A stretch of DNA of 64,000 nt from Botryotinia globosa (Eukaryota > Ascomycota > Leotiomycetes > Helotiales > Sclerotiniaceae). The stretch is taken from NCBI GenBank assembly GCA_014898425.1, contig RCSZ01000005.1, positions 1,054,001 to 1,118,000 on the forward strand, given 5' to 3'. A program made the position numbers and the translations under genes. Numbering within the stretch: the first letter of the stretch is position 1; every line of letters begins with the position of its first letter. The notes under the pieces were generated by a model. That model was given only the letters and a program-made list of their open reading frames with translations, did not search any database and was not told the origin of the DNA. Below, in pieces: positions 12,101 through 23,134 of the stretch.

Positions 12101-14297
12101 CAACTAACTTCAGTCCAATTGCAGTAAACCCTCCAAGTCTCCACATTGCGTCATCCAAAGCTTGGGGAACGATGACTACTGGTCCGCCTGTCAAGATCGC
12201 AGTGCCATGGGCTCTAGTCAAGGCATCATTAATGGCAGGCGTGGATCCATTGATAGCTATAGAAGTACCACTATTGTGTGTCAACTGGAATAAGTTATTT
12301 GAAGCTGTTCGATTTAGCCCCCTTAAAAGTTGAGATTCCGGTCCTTTTAGGCGGTCTTCCTCTCCAAGAATAGCGGTAGGCAGAATGCTTAGTATGATGC
12401 GAGACTCCGGTACTAATATGCTAGCCTTTCCACGTATAGCTTTAAGGATATCCGAATTATCTTCCTTCCCGGGATGCATGAGCTCCTGACGCATTCCCAA
12501 AGCCGCAGATGCCTCATACGTTTGGAACGATCCCATGCAATCTTGAAAATTTCCATTATATCGTGGCCCTAAGCGATAGTAGACAGCTACTAAATCGTCA
12601 CTAATCACATCCTCGATGAGATGTGCTGAAGCCAAAGACCAACGAGAAAAGACAACGCCACGCCCGAGACGAGTAGAGAGATCCCGAGGAGTTCCAAGGA
12701 AGGCTTGAACTGGGTGTGCCTTCGCACTGTTTGAGGTGAAGGACGCGAAACTCTCCGTGCTAGCATTTGTGGGTGGCGGAGGAGCCGGATATTGACATTT
12801 GACTTGCTCCGCGAATTCTCCATCGACATAAAGAATTGCTTTACTCGAAGTCATTGTTCTAGGTCGTCGATGAACTATTGCAATATGATACCAACGGCGT
12901 TCTTGAAACGTTGTCGATTTGAACCTGACACTAGGTCGCGATGAGGAAATAGATGTTTGTAAAATGAAATTGTGAGTATTCTGCTCAAGATACGCCAGTA
13001 GAAAACAGGTTTGAGTCTCATCATACGCCCCGAAAATAGTTGTATGAGCATTTGGATCAAATTTATCCACAAAAATCCAGGCCGTGAAGGTATAACCTCC
13101 CACCGTTGATGGTGGTGGAAAAGACCTTGCTAGCGTAGGAAGTTCTATTGAAGCAAAGCCATTTAAAGAAAGGTCAAATTGGATATACGCAGGAGTGTGA
13201 GATTTCTTCATCGTGCGAAGCAAGAATTCGCTGGCAATAGGAGACTGGCTAGAGACTAGATATTGGGCATCATTTAAGGAGCTTATACCGAGTGACATTA
13301 AAGAACCGCACAAGTTTTCGACGGTCTGTCTTTCGGTGGTAGCAAGGGGAGAATCAGAATCGAAAGCAAGCGGAAGCAGAGTAGATAGTACTCCCGTCGA
13401 ATGCAAAGCCAACAAACTGTGATTTGAAATTGAAGAAATTTTGGACAGTGTTAGAATAACAACCAATGCAGCTGGATTTACCGGAGCATTGGAAATTCGA
13501 GGTATGGTCTTCCAGAAGTCTATGATAACTGGAACAATATCTGCATGATGTAGCAACGAACTCTCGCGCAGGATGGCTTGTAAACGAGTCTCCACCAACT
13601 CGAGAATTTCTTCATCGCTCTTGATGTTTTCAGACTCGCGTTCCGGATCTTGGGGTGCGATTACTGTGTCTTTGACATCTTCAGATGCTACGAGATCATT
13701 CGACTCGATTCTTGAGGGACGATGTTCAGCAGCAATTTGACATAAAGTCTCAAATCTCTTGTCGTCCAAGGCGAATGCAAGAAGCCGCCCAAAAAGCTGT
13801 GCTTCGGTCCATATATCAGACTCACTACCACCAATACCAATACTAGCTATTATTTGCTCTAAAGCAGCCCATCCTCCTCCTTCCACCCGGCGCTTGAAGT
13901 ATCTCCTATTCCCATGATGATCACGAAATGTTTGTGCCAACACCCCCAATATGTTTTCGAGAAGATCAAAGAATCGAATTTTATCTTGCTGGTTCCTCTT
14001 GAAAGGATTATAGAACCCCGAGAACGCTCGAAGGGTGCTTAATAGGATTTGGTATCCATGGAGATGTCTAAAGTCGTCTTTTGATCGCGATGTTTGCGAG
14101 GATGCTATTAGAAACACCCGAATACTCTGAACTTGATCAACAATTGATGGCAGATCGGGATATGCATTCTCAAGGCGCTTTTCGAGGGCTGTAGATAGAC
14201 CATCTAGGAGGACTTGTAGTTCTGCGGTAGCTTTTGTTGCTTCAGGTGGGTTTGATGCCGCAGTCGACGAGCGATGTCTTCGGCCTCGTGTCGACAT
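6162..14297 (-). CDS. BPH1: BEACH-domain WD40 protein (Bph1 / neurobeachin / LYST-like)
   Basis: This giant protein belongs to the BEACH family, which acts in vesicle trafficking and protein sorting at endosomes and vacuoles; yeast Bph1 is the simplest relative. Minus-strand exons 14297-11657, 11604-11201, 11150-6258 and 6194-6162 give 2656 residues. In order I see a helical armadillo-like N-terminus, a concanavalin-A-like lectin domain (about 372-560, with GGYTFTAWIF), further helical repeats, an acidic linker, a PH-BEACH domain (about 1845-1980), the BEACH domain (about 2015-2310, opening with WARGEISNFHYLMLVN) and C-terminal WD40 repeats (about 2380-2650, with LSASSDGVVLLWDL). The three inner introns are 52, 50 and 63 nt. 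Without the last intron the frame runs on to a stop at 6210 and ends in a sequence that does not look like a WD40 strand; with it the protein ends GRVYEWTLVQRER, which fits the family better. The start is the first ATG (MSTRGRRHR). Confidence 0.93.
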
Positions 14298-15299
14298 ATT
14301 CCACCCCGCCTATGTCCAGCTTGGGGGATCAATCCTTCTACTTGCCCCGCATTAGTTATTGGAATTATCTCGGTTTCTAAAGATTTCGTTCGATCCTGCG
14401 TCCTTTGGAAAGGTTGGAATCTAGTAAGTTGCGATCAAGGTTGACTTGCATCGAAGTTGGGCTTTGTTTGATACAGGTACGCGAGGTGGGGATACACGAA
14501 ACTGGGTTAACAGTATCAACCCAATTTTGACACTTTGTAGAAATGTGAAGAAATGTGAGATGCAATGAAAATAATCTAAATTGTCAAATCACCATAAGTT
14601 CATTGTAGATACCTAGGTCCAAGGTTGTTGCTATTCACTCAATTCATGATGTCAGCCTTATGAACATCATCGTCAATGGCAAGGCCAGCCAGCTTAAAAG
14701 TTGTAGCCTTAAAACTAATGCCTAAATATCGATATCGGATGTAAGTCATGATTGAATGAAGTGAGAATGAAATCTACAAAAATGTGTACTGTGAACGATT
14801 CTTTTCTTGATTCCTTTGGGATTTCCAAATATCTGTATCTGTTTGCATCGAAACTTATCGTCGTGGAACAATTTCTGGTCAACCATATATATGCAATAAT
14901 TCCGGAAGCCATTAATATTGCCAAAACCCCTTTCGGAGCTTTTGAGCTACCTAGGTAGGTATCTATCTGTGAGCTATCAACAATCCAAAATCGGGGATCA
15001 CGTGTCAGCGCTGCAATCAGCCTGAAGCCGGAATGTGCTCTGACACATGCTCAGTGCTTCTGACTCAATATTGAATTTATTGATAGAAATAGTGATAGAA
15101 ATCATGCGGAGGATTGTCTCACTGGGGGTGAATGGGGTGAATTCAAAAGACCAGATACAGGAAGGATTGGAATTAATAGATAGGAGGCTAGGTAGGTAGG
15201 AAGCTAAGAGGTACCGGTATGCGATGACTAGAAATGCATTCATTTGAGTGGTCTCGTGTGAGCTTGACCGTTTCAATTTGATCGTGTGGATTTCCTTTA

Positions 15300-15348
15300 C
15301 AGCGACACAGCGACACAGCGACACAGCGACACAGCTACACAGCTACAC
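15300..15348. repeat. Tandem repeat of CAGCGACA / CAGCTACA units
   Basis: About six 8-base units run head to tail; the last ones change GCGACA to GCTACA. It is an ordinary minisatellite in non-coding sequence. Confidence 0.85.
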
Positions 15349-15495
15349 AACCTCGACGACTATCAACTCAAGATCAATCACATCATGAAGAAAGCCACCC
15401 CGAATAATAATACCGAATGGGTGGTGGATTGCTTTCCAGGAATCCAAGAATATTTGAGATATTTGAGACTGACTTTGTGCTATCAATCATATCTT

Positions 15496-15534
15496 CTTAT
15501 CTTCACATCTTCACATCTTCACATCTTCACATCC
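15496..15534. repeat. Short tandem repeat of ATCTTCAC
   Basis: Four imperfect 9/8-base copies of the TCTTCACA type follow one another in the spacer. No coding meaning is seen. Confidence 0.75.
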
Positions 15535-15640
15535 TGCCTTCATATCACGGTGAAAGCCACACCGAATGAAACTGACAAGTAGGTACCTAGGTAGGTAGGG
15601 TATGACACCGCCTCGACCGCCTTATTGTTTAGAACAGGTA

Positions 15641-15672
15641 GCTCGAGAGTAGCTCGAGAGTAGCTCGAGAAT
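15641..15672. repeat. Three tandem copies of a GTAGCTCGAGA unit
   Basis: The 11-base unit containing the palindrome CTCGAG is repeated three times head to tail. The CTCGAG core could bind a bHLH-type protein, but this is only a sequence resemblance. Confidence 0.75.
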
Positions 15673-15868
15673 CGGCGGATGTTTCTTTTGGTTCCTGGGT
15701 AGGTGTATCGGTAGAATTTCATTGATCGACCCCGAGTTTCGCTACATACTTCGTACAGTACAGTACAGTAGTACATTTCTCGTACCTGAATGATAGTGTG
15801 GAGACCCAGCCGACCCAGCCAGCTTATAAATAAAGTACGTCCCTGGTTAGATACGACTAGCTGACTGG

Positions 15869-15905
15869 CTCAAGACTCAAGACTCAAGAGTCAAGAGTCA
15901 AGACC
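15869..15905. repeat. Tandem repeat of ACTCAAG / AGTCAAG units
   Basis: Five 7-base units run head to tail; the first three read ACTCAAG and the later ones AGTCAAG. It lies in non-coding spacer. Confidence 0.75.
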
Positions 15906-16424
15906 GGGTAAGGGTAGTTAAGACCCTGAGTGAGCGCAAGCTGTTGGTCGCCTTAAACTCTATCATCGTAATCATAATATCACAAGTTCACAACAGACAC
16001 GGGCTTGGAAGCTCCCAAAAGCTGGATAACTCGACCGTTCCAAGGTTGGTATGAAACCAGGATCATCGCAACTTCCCTATCTGATGATTCAAGGGATAGG
16101 ACTGAATGACTTACTCGTACATCCTACATTCATAAACCACATAAATTAGGTACATATCATTGCCGCGATGCTATCACATGATTCACATCCGGAGACCTTC
16201 ATTCTATGGGAGAGACTAAGATATACACCTTTAATAAAACGCCACCGTTATTAAATTTCCCACACAACAACACAGCATTTTGAGTTTCACGACGTTGTTT
16301 GATCATTGCAACCATAGATAACACGATAGATAAATAGATCACGATACCGATACCTGGATCACGATACTGCAGATCCGTATCTACCTAGTGAACTTTCGGT
16401 CTAAAGGTCCAAAGTACGGGGGAG

Positions 16425-16528
16425 AACGAAAGAACGAAAGAACGAAAGAACGAAAGAACGAAAGAACGAAAGAACGAAAGAACGAAAGAACGAAAGAACG
16501 AAAGAACGAAAGAACGAAAGAACGAGGG
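16425..16528. repeat. Octanucleotide microsatellite (AACGAAAG)n
   Basis: About twelve near-perfect head-to-tail copies of an 8-base purine-rich unit. Because 8 is not a multiple of 3, it opens long frames on both strands; these are repeat artefacts and not genes. It lies about 670 bases upstream of the protease start. Confidence 0.93.
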
Positions 16529-16594
16529 AACAAAAGGGAAGAGAGAAACAGGACCTACATTGGAAGGTAAGACAACATAGAAACTAGGATCTAT

Positions 16595-16609
16595 AATCCA
16601 TAATCCATG

Positions 16610-16642
<33 letters not shown>
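16595..16642. repeat. Tandem repeat of ATAGTCC / ATGATCC units
   Basis: About six 7-base units (CATAGTC and variants) are arranged head to tail. Non-coding. Confidence 0.75.
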
Positions 16643-16643
<1 letters not shown>

Positions 16644-17196
16644 TGTTGTCCCCATCCTCTTGCATTGTTTTGTTTACATGATCGGATTGTCTCACACCCA
16701 AATGAATTATTAGAGCTACCTAGCTACGATAGCTTTCTTACTATTACCCGTACCCACACCCACACCCACACCATACTGTTCCAAGTTCCTTCTAAGCCGA
16801 CAAGCCTCCCCAAATTCCCTCCCTTATCGCTTCGTCAGTTCGGTCTGCGTGATCCATTCGTCACTGATAAACTCACACGCTAAGTCCCAAAGTGGTTTAG
16901 ACCCAAACGAGCCATCGCCCCCCGTAGTTGCCTAGTGCATCTTTGTCGCTTCCCCGAGCTTCGCAGTTCATGTAGTACTTCAACACCTCTCAAGCCCTCC
17001 ATCATCACTCATCATTCATCATTCATCTCTCATCATCTTCTTCTTTCTCATCAATCATCTTCTTCTTTCTCATCAATACTATTTGTCTCGAAGACAGCAT
17101 TATCACTGTTCTTCATCCATCACTCTTGTCATCTAGATACTAAATCAAGCTTCATATAAACTCTTTGTTTTCTCTCATACATCACATCTATTCATC

Positions 17197-19016
17197 ATGC
17201 GTGGAATCTTCAGCGTATCGCTTTTGCCGCTATTGGTCTCCGCGGCACCAACATTCAGCACCGAAACCATTCACGAAGGTGTTGCTCCTCTCCTTTCATC
17301 AGCAAACTCTGTAGAGGTCCCAGCCTCCTACATTGTTGTATTCAAGAAGCACGTCACCGCGGCATCTGCCAGTGAGCATCACAGCTGGGTTCAAGACATC
17401 CACTCAAATGGCGAGGCTCAACGAACCGAGCTCCGAAAGAGAGGTCAATTCCCAATTACCACCGATATCTTCGAGGGTCTCAAGCACACATACAACATTG
17501 GCAGTGACTTTTTGGGTTACTCCGGTCACTTTGATGACTCGGTCATCGAGGAGGTCCGCAGACATCCTGATGTAAGTACAATCCTTCTTATCATTGCAGC
17601 ACCAATTGCGTGCTTTCTACTCTGGATTTCGTTTCCGATTGGATTCAAAACATCCCTATCTTGATGAGTCCCTTTATCCTCATACTTCCAACAAAGCCCA
17701 GACAAGCCCATTGTTACCGGCTCAATCGCGTACAGCGACAAGGCTGCACGTGATAGCTCATCGTCGTCAATTCATGGCACATTCTTTTTACGTAACAATC
17801 GTGCTAATGATTACTCTTGCAGGTCGAATATGTTGAGAAGGATTCCATCGTACACACATTAGAAGACCCATCGGGCGAGGTTGAGAAGAGCGCTCCTTGG
17901 GGTTTGGCTCGTATCTCACACAGAGATACCTTGACCTTCAGCACATACAACAAATACTTGTATGCCGCTGATGCCGGTGAGGGAGTCGATGCTTATGTTA
18001 TCGACACTGGAACCAACACTGAACACGTTGATTTCGAGGGTCGTGCACAATGGGGCAAGACCATCCCAACTGGCGATGCCGATGAGGATGGAAACGGGCA
18101 CGGAACTCATTGCTCCGGTACCGTTGCTGGTAAGAAATATGGTGTTGCTAAGAAGGCCAATGTCTACGCCGTCAAGGTCCTCAGCTCAAACGGTTCCGGC
18201 ACTATGGCAGATGTTGTAAAGGGTGTTGAATGGGCTGCCAACGCCCACACCGAAAAGGCTAAGAAGGGAAAGAAGGGCTTCAAGGGTTCTGTTGCCAACA
18301 TGTCTCTCGGTGGTGGCAAATCTCCAGCTCTTGACCGTGCCGTTAACGGTGCCGTCGATGCTGGTATCCACTTCGCAGTCGCTGCCGGTAACGATAACGC
18401 CGATTCTTGCAACTACTCCCCAGCTGCTGCCGAGAATGCCATCACTGTCGGTGCTTCCGCTCTCGATGATTCCCGTGCCTACTTCTCCAACTATGGTACT
18501 TGCAACGATATCTTTGCTCCTGGTTTGAGCATTCTTTCAACCTGGATTGGTAGCAAGTATGCCGTCAACACCATCTCCGGTACTTCCATGGCCTCTCCCC
18601 ATATTGCTGGTCTCTTGGCCTACTACCTTTCCCTCCAACCATCCAGCGACTCTGCTTACGCTGTTGCTGAGATCACCCCTAAAAAGTTGAAGGAGAACAT
18701 CATCGCCATTGCCACTGAGGATGCTCTTTCTGACGTTCCATCTAACACCAAGAACGTTCTTGCATGGAACGGTGGTGGATCTTCCAACTACAGCTCCATC
18801 ATTAAGGCTGGTGGATACGTTGCCAAGGCATCCAAGAAAGTTCCAACAACTGTTGAACTCTTGGAGAAGGCCATCGAGAATGACTTCAACGTTCTCTCTG
18901 GCAAGGTTGTCAAGGGCACTGACTCCATGGTTTCCAAGACCGAGAAGCTTTCCAAGAAGATTCAAAAGATGGTTGATGAGGAAATCAACGAATTTTTTGA
19001 GGAGTTCAGCTCTTAG
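17197..19016 (+). CDS. prb1: Vacuolar subtilisin-like serine protease (proteinase B, family S8)
   Basis: This broad-specificity endopeptidase would degrade and activate proteins in the vacuole. Exons 17197-17571 and 17823-19016 join in frame to 522 residues, with a 251-nt intron that has a GTAAGT donor and a GCTAAT branch site. Residues 1-15 form a signal peptide (MRGIFSVSLLPLLVSA). An inhibitor I9 prodomain follows (about 45-135, with SYIVVFKKHV), then the peptidase domain. The catalytic triad is complete: Asp186 in VIDTGTN, His218 in GNGHGTHCSGT and Ser380 in SGTSMASPH; Asn315 is the oxyanion residue. A charged helical C-terminal tail (about 455-522) is typical of fungal vacuolar proteases known as class 18 allergens, and separates it from the secreted alkaline proteases. 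It is not clustered with other proteases. The vacuolar assignment rests on family resemblance. Confidence 0.95.
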
Positions 19017-19585
19017 ATTTAGATACATCTCGCCACATATTTTGGCATAGATCTTGATGGACATTGTCCTTCACTATTTTCTTACGAGTTTGTTACGATG
19101 GTCATGGGTTGGAGCCGGATGGATGTTACTATATGCACCTTTTGATTACTGGAATTTTCATTGCTTTTGCGGATAGGAACACATTAAGGGGGTCTCGTCG
19201 TAAGACTAATTAGACCAGTATTTGTATTAAATTGTATCAACTCGTTATTTTCACTAATAGCATACCTATCATGATGATGTATTATTTTGTGACTTCTGAA
19301 TAGTGACTTCCAAAATTTGTTTAATGAAAATGGTTGGATTGTAGTCACTAATAGATAGCCATTGTGTCCATGCCTCTTTCCTCAACCAGCGTTGACGGAA
19401 AGAACTCTTGTTACCTTCCCTCGCATGACCAAGTTAATCTCTCCTTTTCATATGTCGTGTCTTGTCTTCTGTTGAAAGTCGACATTCACAATTTTTGGGT
19501 TCAATCAACTTTTGGTTAATACATGCACGCATGTAATTTCGATTCATTCAAAATTACCTCCTTTTGTAAGCATTCCATAAAGGCT
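19017..19585. other. Spacer between protease and the 1182-aa protein gene
   Basis: This carries the 3' flank of the protease gene and the promoter of the next plus-strand gene. I see no gene and no clear repeat. Confidence 0.6.
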
Positions 19586-22500
19586 ATGCGCCGTCGAAAT
19601 AGTTCTAGTCGACCTAGTCGAAGCAAATCAACATTATCAACCTATCCAAAACACGATTTTGTCGACCCTGAAGAGTCTCGTATACATGCTCATGCTGCAG
19701 CAATGCATGCTTTTAATAGGGCCCAAGAGAGAAATGGTACTAGTTCTGGAAACAGGAATGGACTTTCACGAAGCAATACTACAAGTCAAGAAAATCAATG
19801 GCGTTCGAGTCAACAAAATAGTTCTACGAGTCTTGATAGCCCAGTGCTCAAACGCCAGCAGAGTGTTCGGTTTGCAGGCCCAAATGCAGTAAAGAGACGT
19901 CAATCAACGGGGAAAAGAACGGATCCCCCAGTACTGAACCAGAAACTAAGCACTGCTACTTTGAGACCTGTTGTGATGACCACGAATACTCCAGTCCCAG
20001 CAGCGTATCGTCCACCAAGCCGTTCTTCTTCAATTGGCAAAGCTTCACTTAGCAAATCCGCCATTCAGGACTACTCTGCTCATAATTACGTTACCAACTT
20101 GGACTTCGACGAATACTACACACAAGAAAATGACATAGCCTCGACACCATCTTCATATCGGCGAATCAGAAAGTCAAAGTCTATGTTTAGCCCCTTATCG
20201 GCGCCAACCAACGTCTTCTATAGCAATGGCAGCCCTGACCGCACCAATTGTTCATCCACTCCGCGGAGTCTAGAGAACAATGCTCCATTGCGAGCTCCGA
20301 AGTCAATGAGCTTCCTCCGAGGGGGGAGGGATTACTTCAAATCTACATCGTCTTGCGAAAGAAATGACAATGCCGTTCAAATGGCCAGGGATAGATTCTT
20401 TGTTCAAGCCACTCAACAACGACTTCGGGAGCAGCCATCTTTCCTTTTCAGGTCGAAGGCACAACGGCAGGAAAAGCCTTTTCGACAGTCGGTTCGAAGT
20501 AGCAGTGGAAAGTCTGCAGCGACCTATAATTCGGCCGAATCTATAAGAGAGGGTGGCCTAAGAGCCAAAGCTCGCAAGGTATCCCAGGGATTAAAGAGCA
20601 AGCTCCGGAGAGTATTTGGCCGCAGCAAGGAAGAGCCCATCGCTATTCCCAATCAACAGGTTGACGCCATCGAGACTCACGTCCGAGAATACGGTGGGAA
20701 AGTATCATCAGATCATGAGTCATTCGATGATATTCCTAGGCCCGATGAGGCCGCATTTGCTCATGTGGCAGCTAGAGTCCCATCATTACGTGCTATTGCT
20801 TCGAGTCAGAGACTTAGGTCACAGAGTGGTAGTATTCGTAGCTTACGAAGTGATCATAGTGACGAAAAATCCAGAGTAACAAGCTGGACCAATAGTACAG
20901 CTAACAATACTGTCACCAGTCAAGGACTGCGCCCTCAGCCTAGCAGAGATCAAAGACTTTCTATCATCAATGAATCAGGTACGCATATCTCTAAAGCAAC
21001 ATTTCATCGCCCAAATGTAAAGAATCAACACCCAGCTTATCCTGCATTTCATCGTCCTGGCCATATCCAACCAATTCGACCAGGAGGTATAGATAGCGCC
21101 AGACTTTGCTCTGCTTTGATGAAGCGTCTCGACGAGAATAGCCCAGAAGCACTACTCGCAAAGTCAAAGAAAGCTAGTACCGATACTCTCCGACTTGAGA
21201 AAGCACCCAGGCGAAGTAGCTCCTTTACCAACCCTCTTTCACAGCCCAAGCCATGGATTCGACAGGTCCCCCCTGATTGCGATTCAAGCAGTCAGAGCCA
21301 AAATCAACGTCCTGACTTATGCCATTCGAGCAATGCTGATCCAGTACTCACCACGAGCGGCGAAGAATTATTTGGTCAGGCAATTGGCTCCGAGCATCAA
21401 TTTAATTCTGCAGATTTACCGTTATGTAATACACAACCTCAAAATCAAGACGATGTATTTTCCTCACACCCAGGATCTAGTCATGGTAACTCCTTCCACC
21501 AAGTCAACTCATTTCATCAAGACAACTCAATCTATCAACGTGTTCATCAGCGTAATTCGAAGTCTGTACACAGACGTCACTTATCCGATATTGATGCCGC
21601 ATATGACCCTGTGCAAGACCCTTCAGGGCTTACTCCACAGCAAGTCGCACAGCGAGACGATCCTATAGTCCCAAAACCGAAAGTCATCCGCGAGGCAAGG
21701 TCTGCATTTTTCGGAGGCACGACCTTTGCAATCGACAGAGCCGGAAATACAAGCCCGTATCGTCGAGCTTTGGCGGAAAGCGATAATTCTGCTGTTTACA
21801 ACGAAGTGAGCATGGCACCGGTTAATGATGATGTTTATAGCGAAAGTGTTTACTCTAGAAGCATTGGCCGTAATCTTTCTGAGGCTATGAGTAGTGATAC
21901 ATCGGTACCACTCGCAAATGTCCGAATGCCGTCATTGCCTGTCGATAGCTCAACCCCTAATGGTGGCGGTGGTGGCGGTGCTGTAATTATCAACAGCACA
22001 ACGTATCGTCCAACTCATCCAAGACAACGAGGTGAGAATTCCGGTGGTTCGATTGAATGGCAAAAATGGATGTCGTCTGAAGTGGAAAAGTTAGAAAGGC
22101 CGCCTGGAAATGATCGAGTGAGCGTCAGCAACATCGAACGATCGCTATCACCCACGCCTACGATGTCGAACTCACTTCACATTGCGCACAGAAGAGAAAA
22201 GGCTCAGATGGCTGATGATGATACGGATATCGCTCAGAAGAAACTTCCTGTTGGTAAACAACCGCTTGGTCTCATTCAACAAAATCTTAATGCTCAAGTT
22301 CTTCTGAAGCCGATCCTGAAAAATCGCTCAACGACATCTTTGGCTGATAATAGTTTCATCGACAACACAAAACCATGCGTCGTTCCTCCTGCACCACCAC
22401 TTCCGCCCCCACTTCCTCTTAGATCGACCTTAAGACCAGCACAAAGCAAGTCGAGTTTGAAAAGTACCTCGAACTCTCAACATGTACCAGCAACCCCAAG

Positions 22501-23134
22501 TTCCTTTGCTCATGCCCGGAATCCAAACACAAAGGCTCGTAACGTATTGCACAAACGTCTCTCAACTGCAACACTCAGAAGCGCACCAACAACACCCAAT
22601 CATGGTACTGAAAAACAAAATCCGAGTACGCGCAATGTACTCCACAAACGAAACATCTCGGATGCCACAATGAAAAGCAGTAAGAGTATTAGAAGCGTGA
22701 AGAGCTTCGACACTAGTGTAAGTCAAAATTGTAACTTTACAACTAGTCCTGCGAAACTGGTCAAGAGGAGTGGGAGACCGGTGTATAACTACACGCCGCA
22801 GAGTAGTCCAGGTACGGGTATTGGGGCGGCGGTAGAGAGACAGTTTGGAAGTGCGAACGGGAGTTTACATGGAACGGGAAGATCGAGAGTGAGAGCTGGG
22901 GGGAGGGAAAATGAAAGGGTTGGTGGTGGTGTAGGGGGTCTAGATGATGTTTATGGGGTTGAGGGAAGTGGGGTGGAGCAACAACAGGTTGGCAGTAAAC
23001 AGATGGTGGATATGTTTTTGAGTAGTAGAAGGAAGAGAATTGCTAGTGTGGGAACGATTGCGGGAGGAAGTACGGGGGAGGACGGGGGTGGTGAGAGTGT
23101 TGGTGGAATGGGTGATGGTTCGGTGTTTCTTTAG
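19586..23134 (+). CDS. Large disordered serine-rich protein of unknown function
   Basis: This single-exon frame encodes 1182 residues from the ATG at 19586; an in-frame ATG at 19523 would add 21 residues of unlike character. I do not recognise a catalytic domain. The protein is rich in Ser, Arg, Asn and Pro and looks mostly disordered. Ordered-looking islands are an N-terminal stretch with AHAAAMHAFNRAQER, a basic patch KARKVSQGLKSKLRRVFGRS (about 350), a segment with ARSAFFGGTTFAIDRAG (about 710), EWQKWMSSEVEKLE (about 830), a polyproline run PPAPPLPPPLPL (about 935) and a C-terminal VDMFLSSRRKR motif. The phrase LSTATLR occurs twice and LHKR twice. The terminal 100 residues are glycine-rich. 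A cytoskeletal or polarity scaffold is possible from the polyproline and basic motifs, but this is only a guess. Confidence 0.85.
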   Translation: MRRRNSSSRPSRSKSTLSTYPKHDFVDPEESRIHAHAAAMHAFNRAQERNGTSSGNRNGLSRSNTTSQENQWRSSQQNSSTSLDSPVLKRQQSVRFAGPNAVKRRQSTGKRTDPPVLNQKLSTATLRPVVMTTNTPVPAAYRPPSRSSSIGKASLSKSAIQDYSAHNYVTNLDFDEYYTQENDIASTPSSYRRIRKSKSMFSPLSAPTNVFYSNGSPDRTNCSSTPRSLENNAPLRAPKSMSFLRGGRDYFKSTSSCERNDNAVQMARDRFFVQATQQRLREQPSFLFRSKAQRQEKPFRQSVRSSSGKSAATYNSAESIREGGLRAKARKVSQGLKSKLRRVFGRSKEEPIAIPNQQVDAIETHVREYGGKVSSDHESFDDIPRPDEAAFAHVAARVPSLRAIASSQRLRSQSGSIRSLRSDHSDEKSRVTSWTNSTANNTVTSQGLRPQPSRDQRLSIINESGTHISKATFHRPNVKNQHPAYPAFHRPGHIQPIRPGGIDSARLCSALMKRLDENSPEALLAKSKKASTDTLRLEKAPRRSSSFTNPLSQPKPWIRQVPPDCDSSSQSQNQRPDLCHSSNADPVLTTSGEELFGQAIGSEHQFNSADLPLCNTQPQNQDDVFSSHPGSSHGNSFHQVNSFHQDNSIYQRVHQRNSKSVHRRHLSDIDAAYDPVQDPSGLTPQQVAQRDDPIVPKPKVIREARSAFFGGTTFAIDRAGNTSPYRRALAESDNSAVYNEVSMAPVNDDVYSESVYSRSIGRNLSEAMSSDTSVPLANVRMPSLPVDSSTPNGGGGGGAVIINSTTYRPTHPRQRGENSGGSIEWQKWMSSEVEKLERPPGNDRVSVSNIERSLSPTPTMSNSLHIAHRREKAQMADDDTDIAQKKLPVGKQPLGLIQQNLNAQVLLKPILKNRSTTSLADNSFIDNTKPCVVPPAPPLPPPLPLRSTLRPAQSKSSLKSTSNSQHVPATPSSFAHARNPNTKARNVLHKRLSTATLRSAPTTPNHGTEKQNPSTRNVLHKRNISDATMKSSKSIRSVKSFDTSVSQNCNFTTSPAKLVKRSGRPVYNYTPQSSPGTGIGAAVERQFGSANGSLHGTGRSRVRAGGRENERVGGGVGGLDDVYGVEGSGVEQQQVGSKQMVDMFLSSRRKRIASVGTIAGGSTGEDGGGESVGGMGDGSVFL

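Larger units (their letters stand above)
14298..17196. other. Repeat-rich spacer between BEACH gene and protease gene
   Basis: This must hold the promoters of both flanking genes, which diverge from here. No gene is supported. It contains two TACCTAGGTA palindromes (14948-14957 and 15584-15593), several short tandem repeats and a pyrimidine-rich, CATCATT-rich stretch at about 16990-17080 that is probably the 5' leader of the protease mRNA. Confidence 0.6.

Noticed and set aside
11132..14297. Apparent split of the BEACH protein into two or three genes
   Set aside because: Two short introns with good splice sites restore one continuous frame; no genuine break is needed.
15300..15672. Possible CRISPR-like array of short repeats
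   Set aside because: The units are contiguous tandem repeats without unique spacers, and the genome is eukaryotic.
16385..16636. Frames of repeated NERTKERK or SFFRSFVL units on opposite strands
   Set aside because: They are translations of the AACGAAAG microsatellite, not genes.
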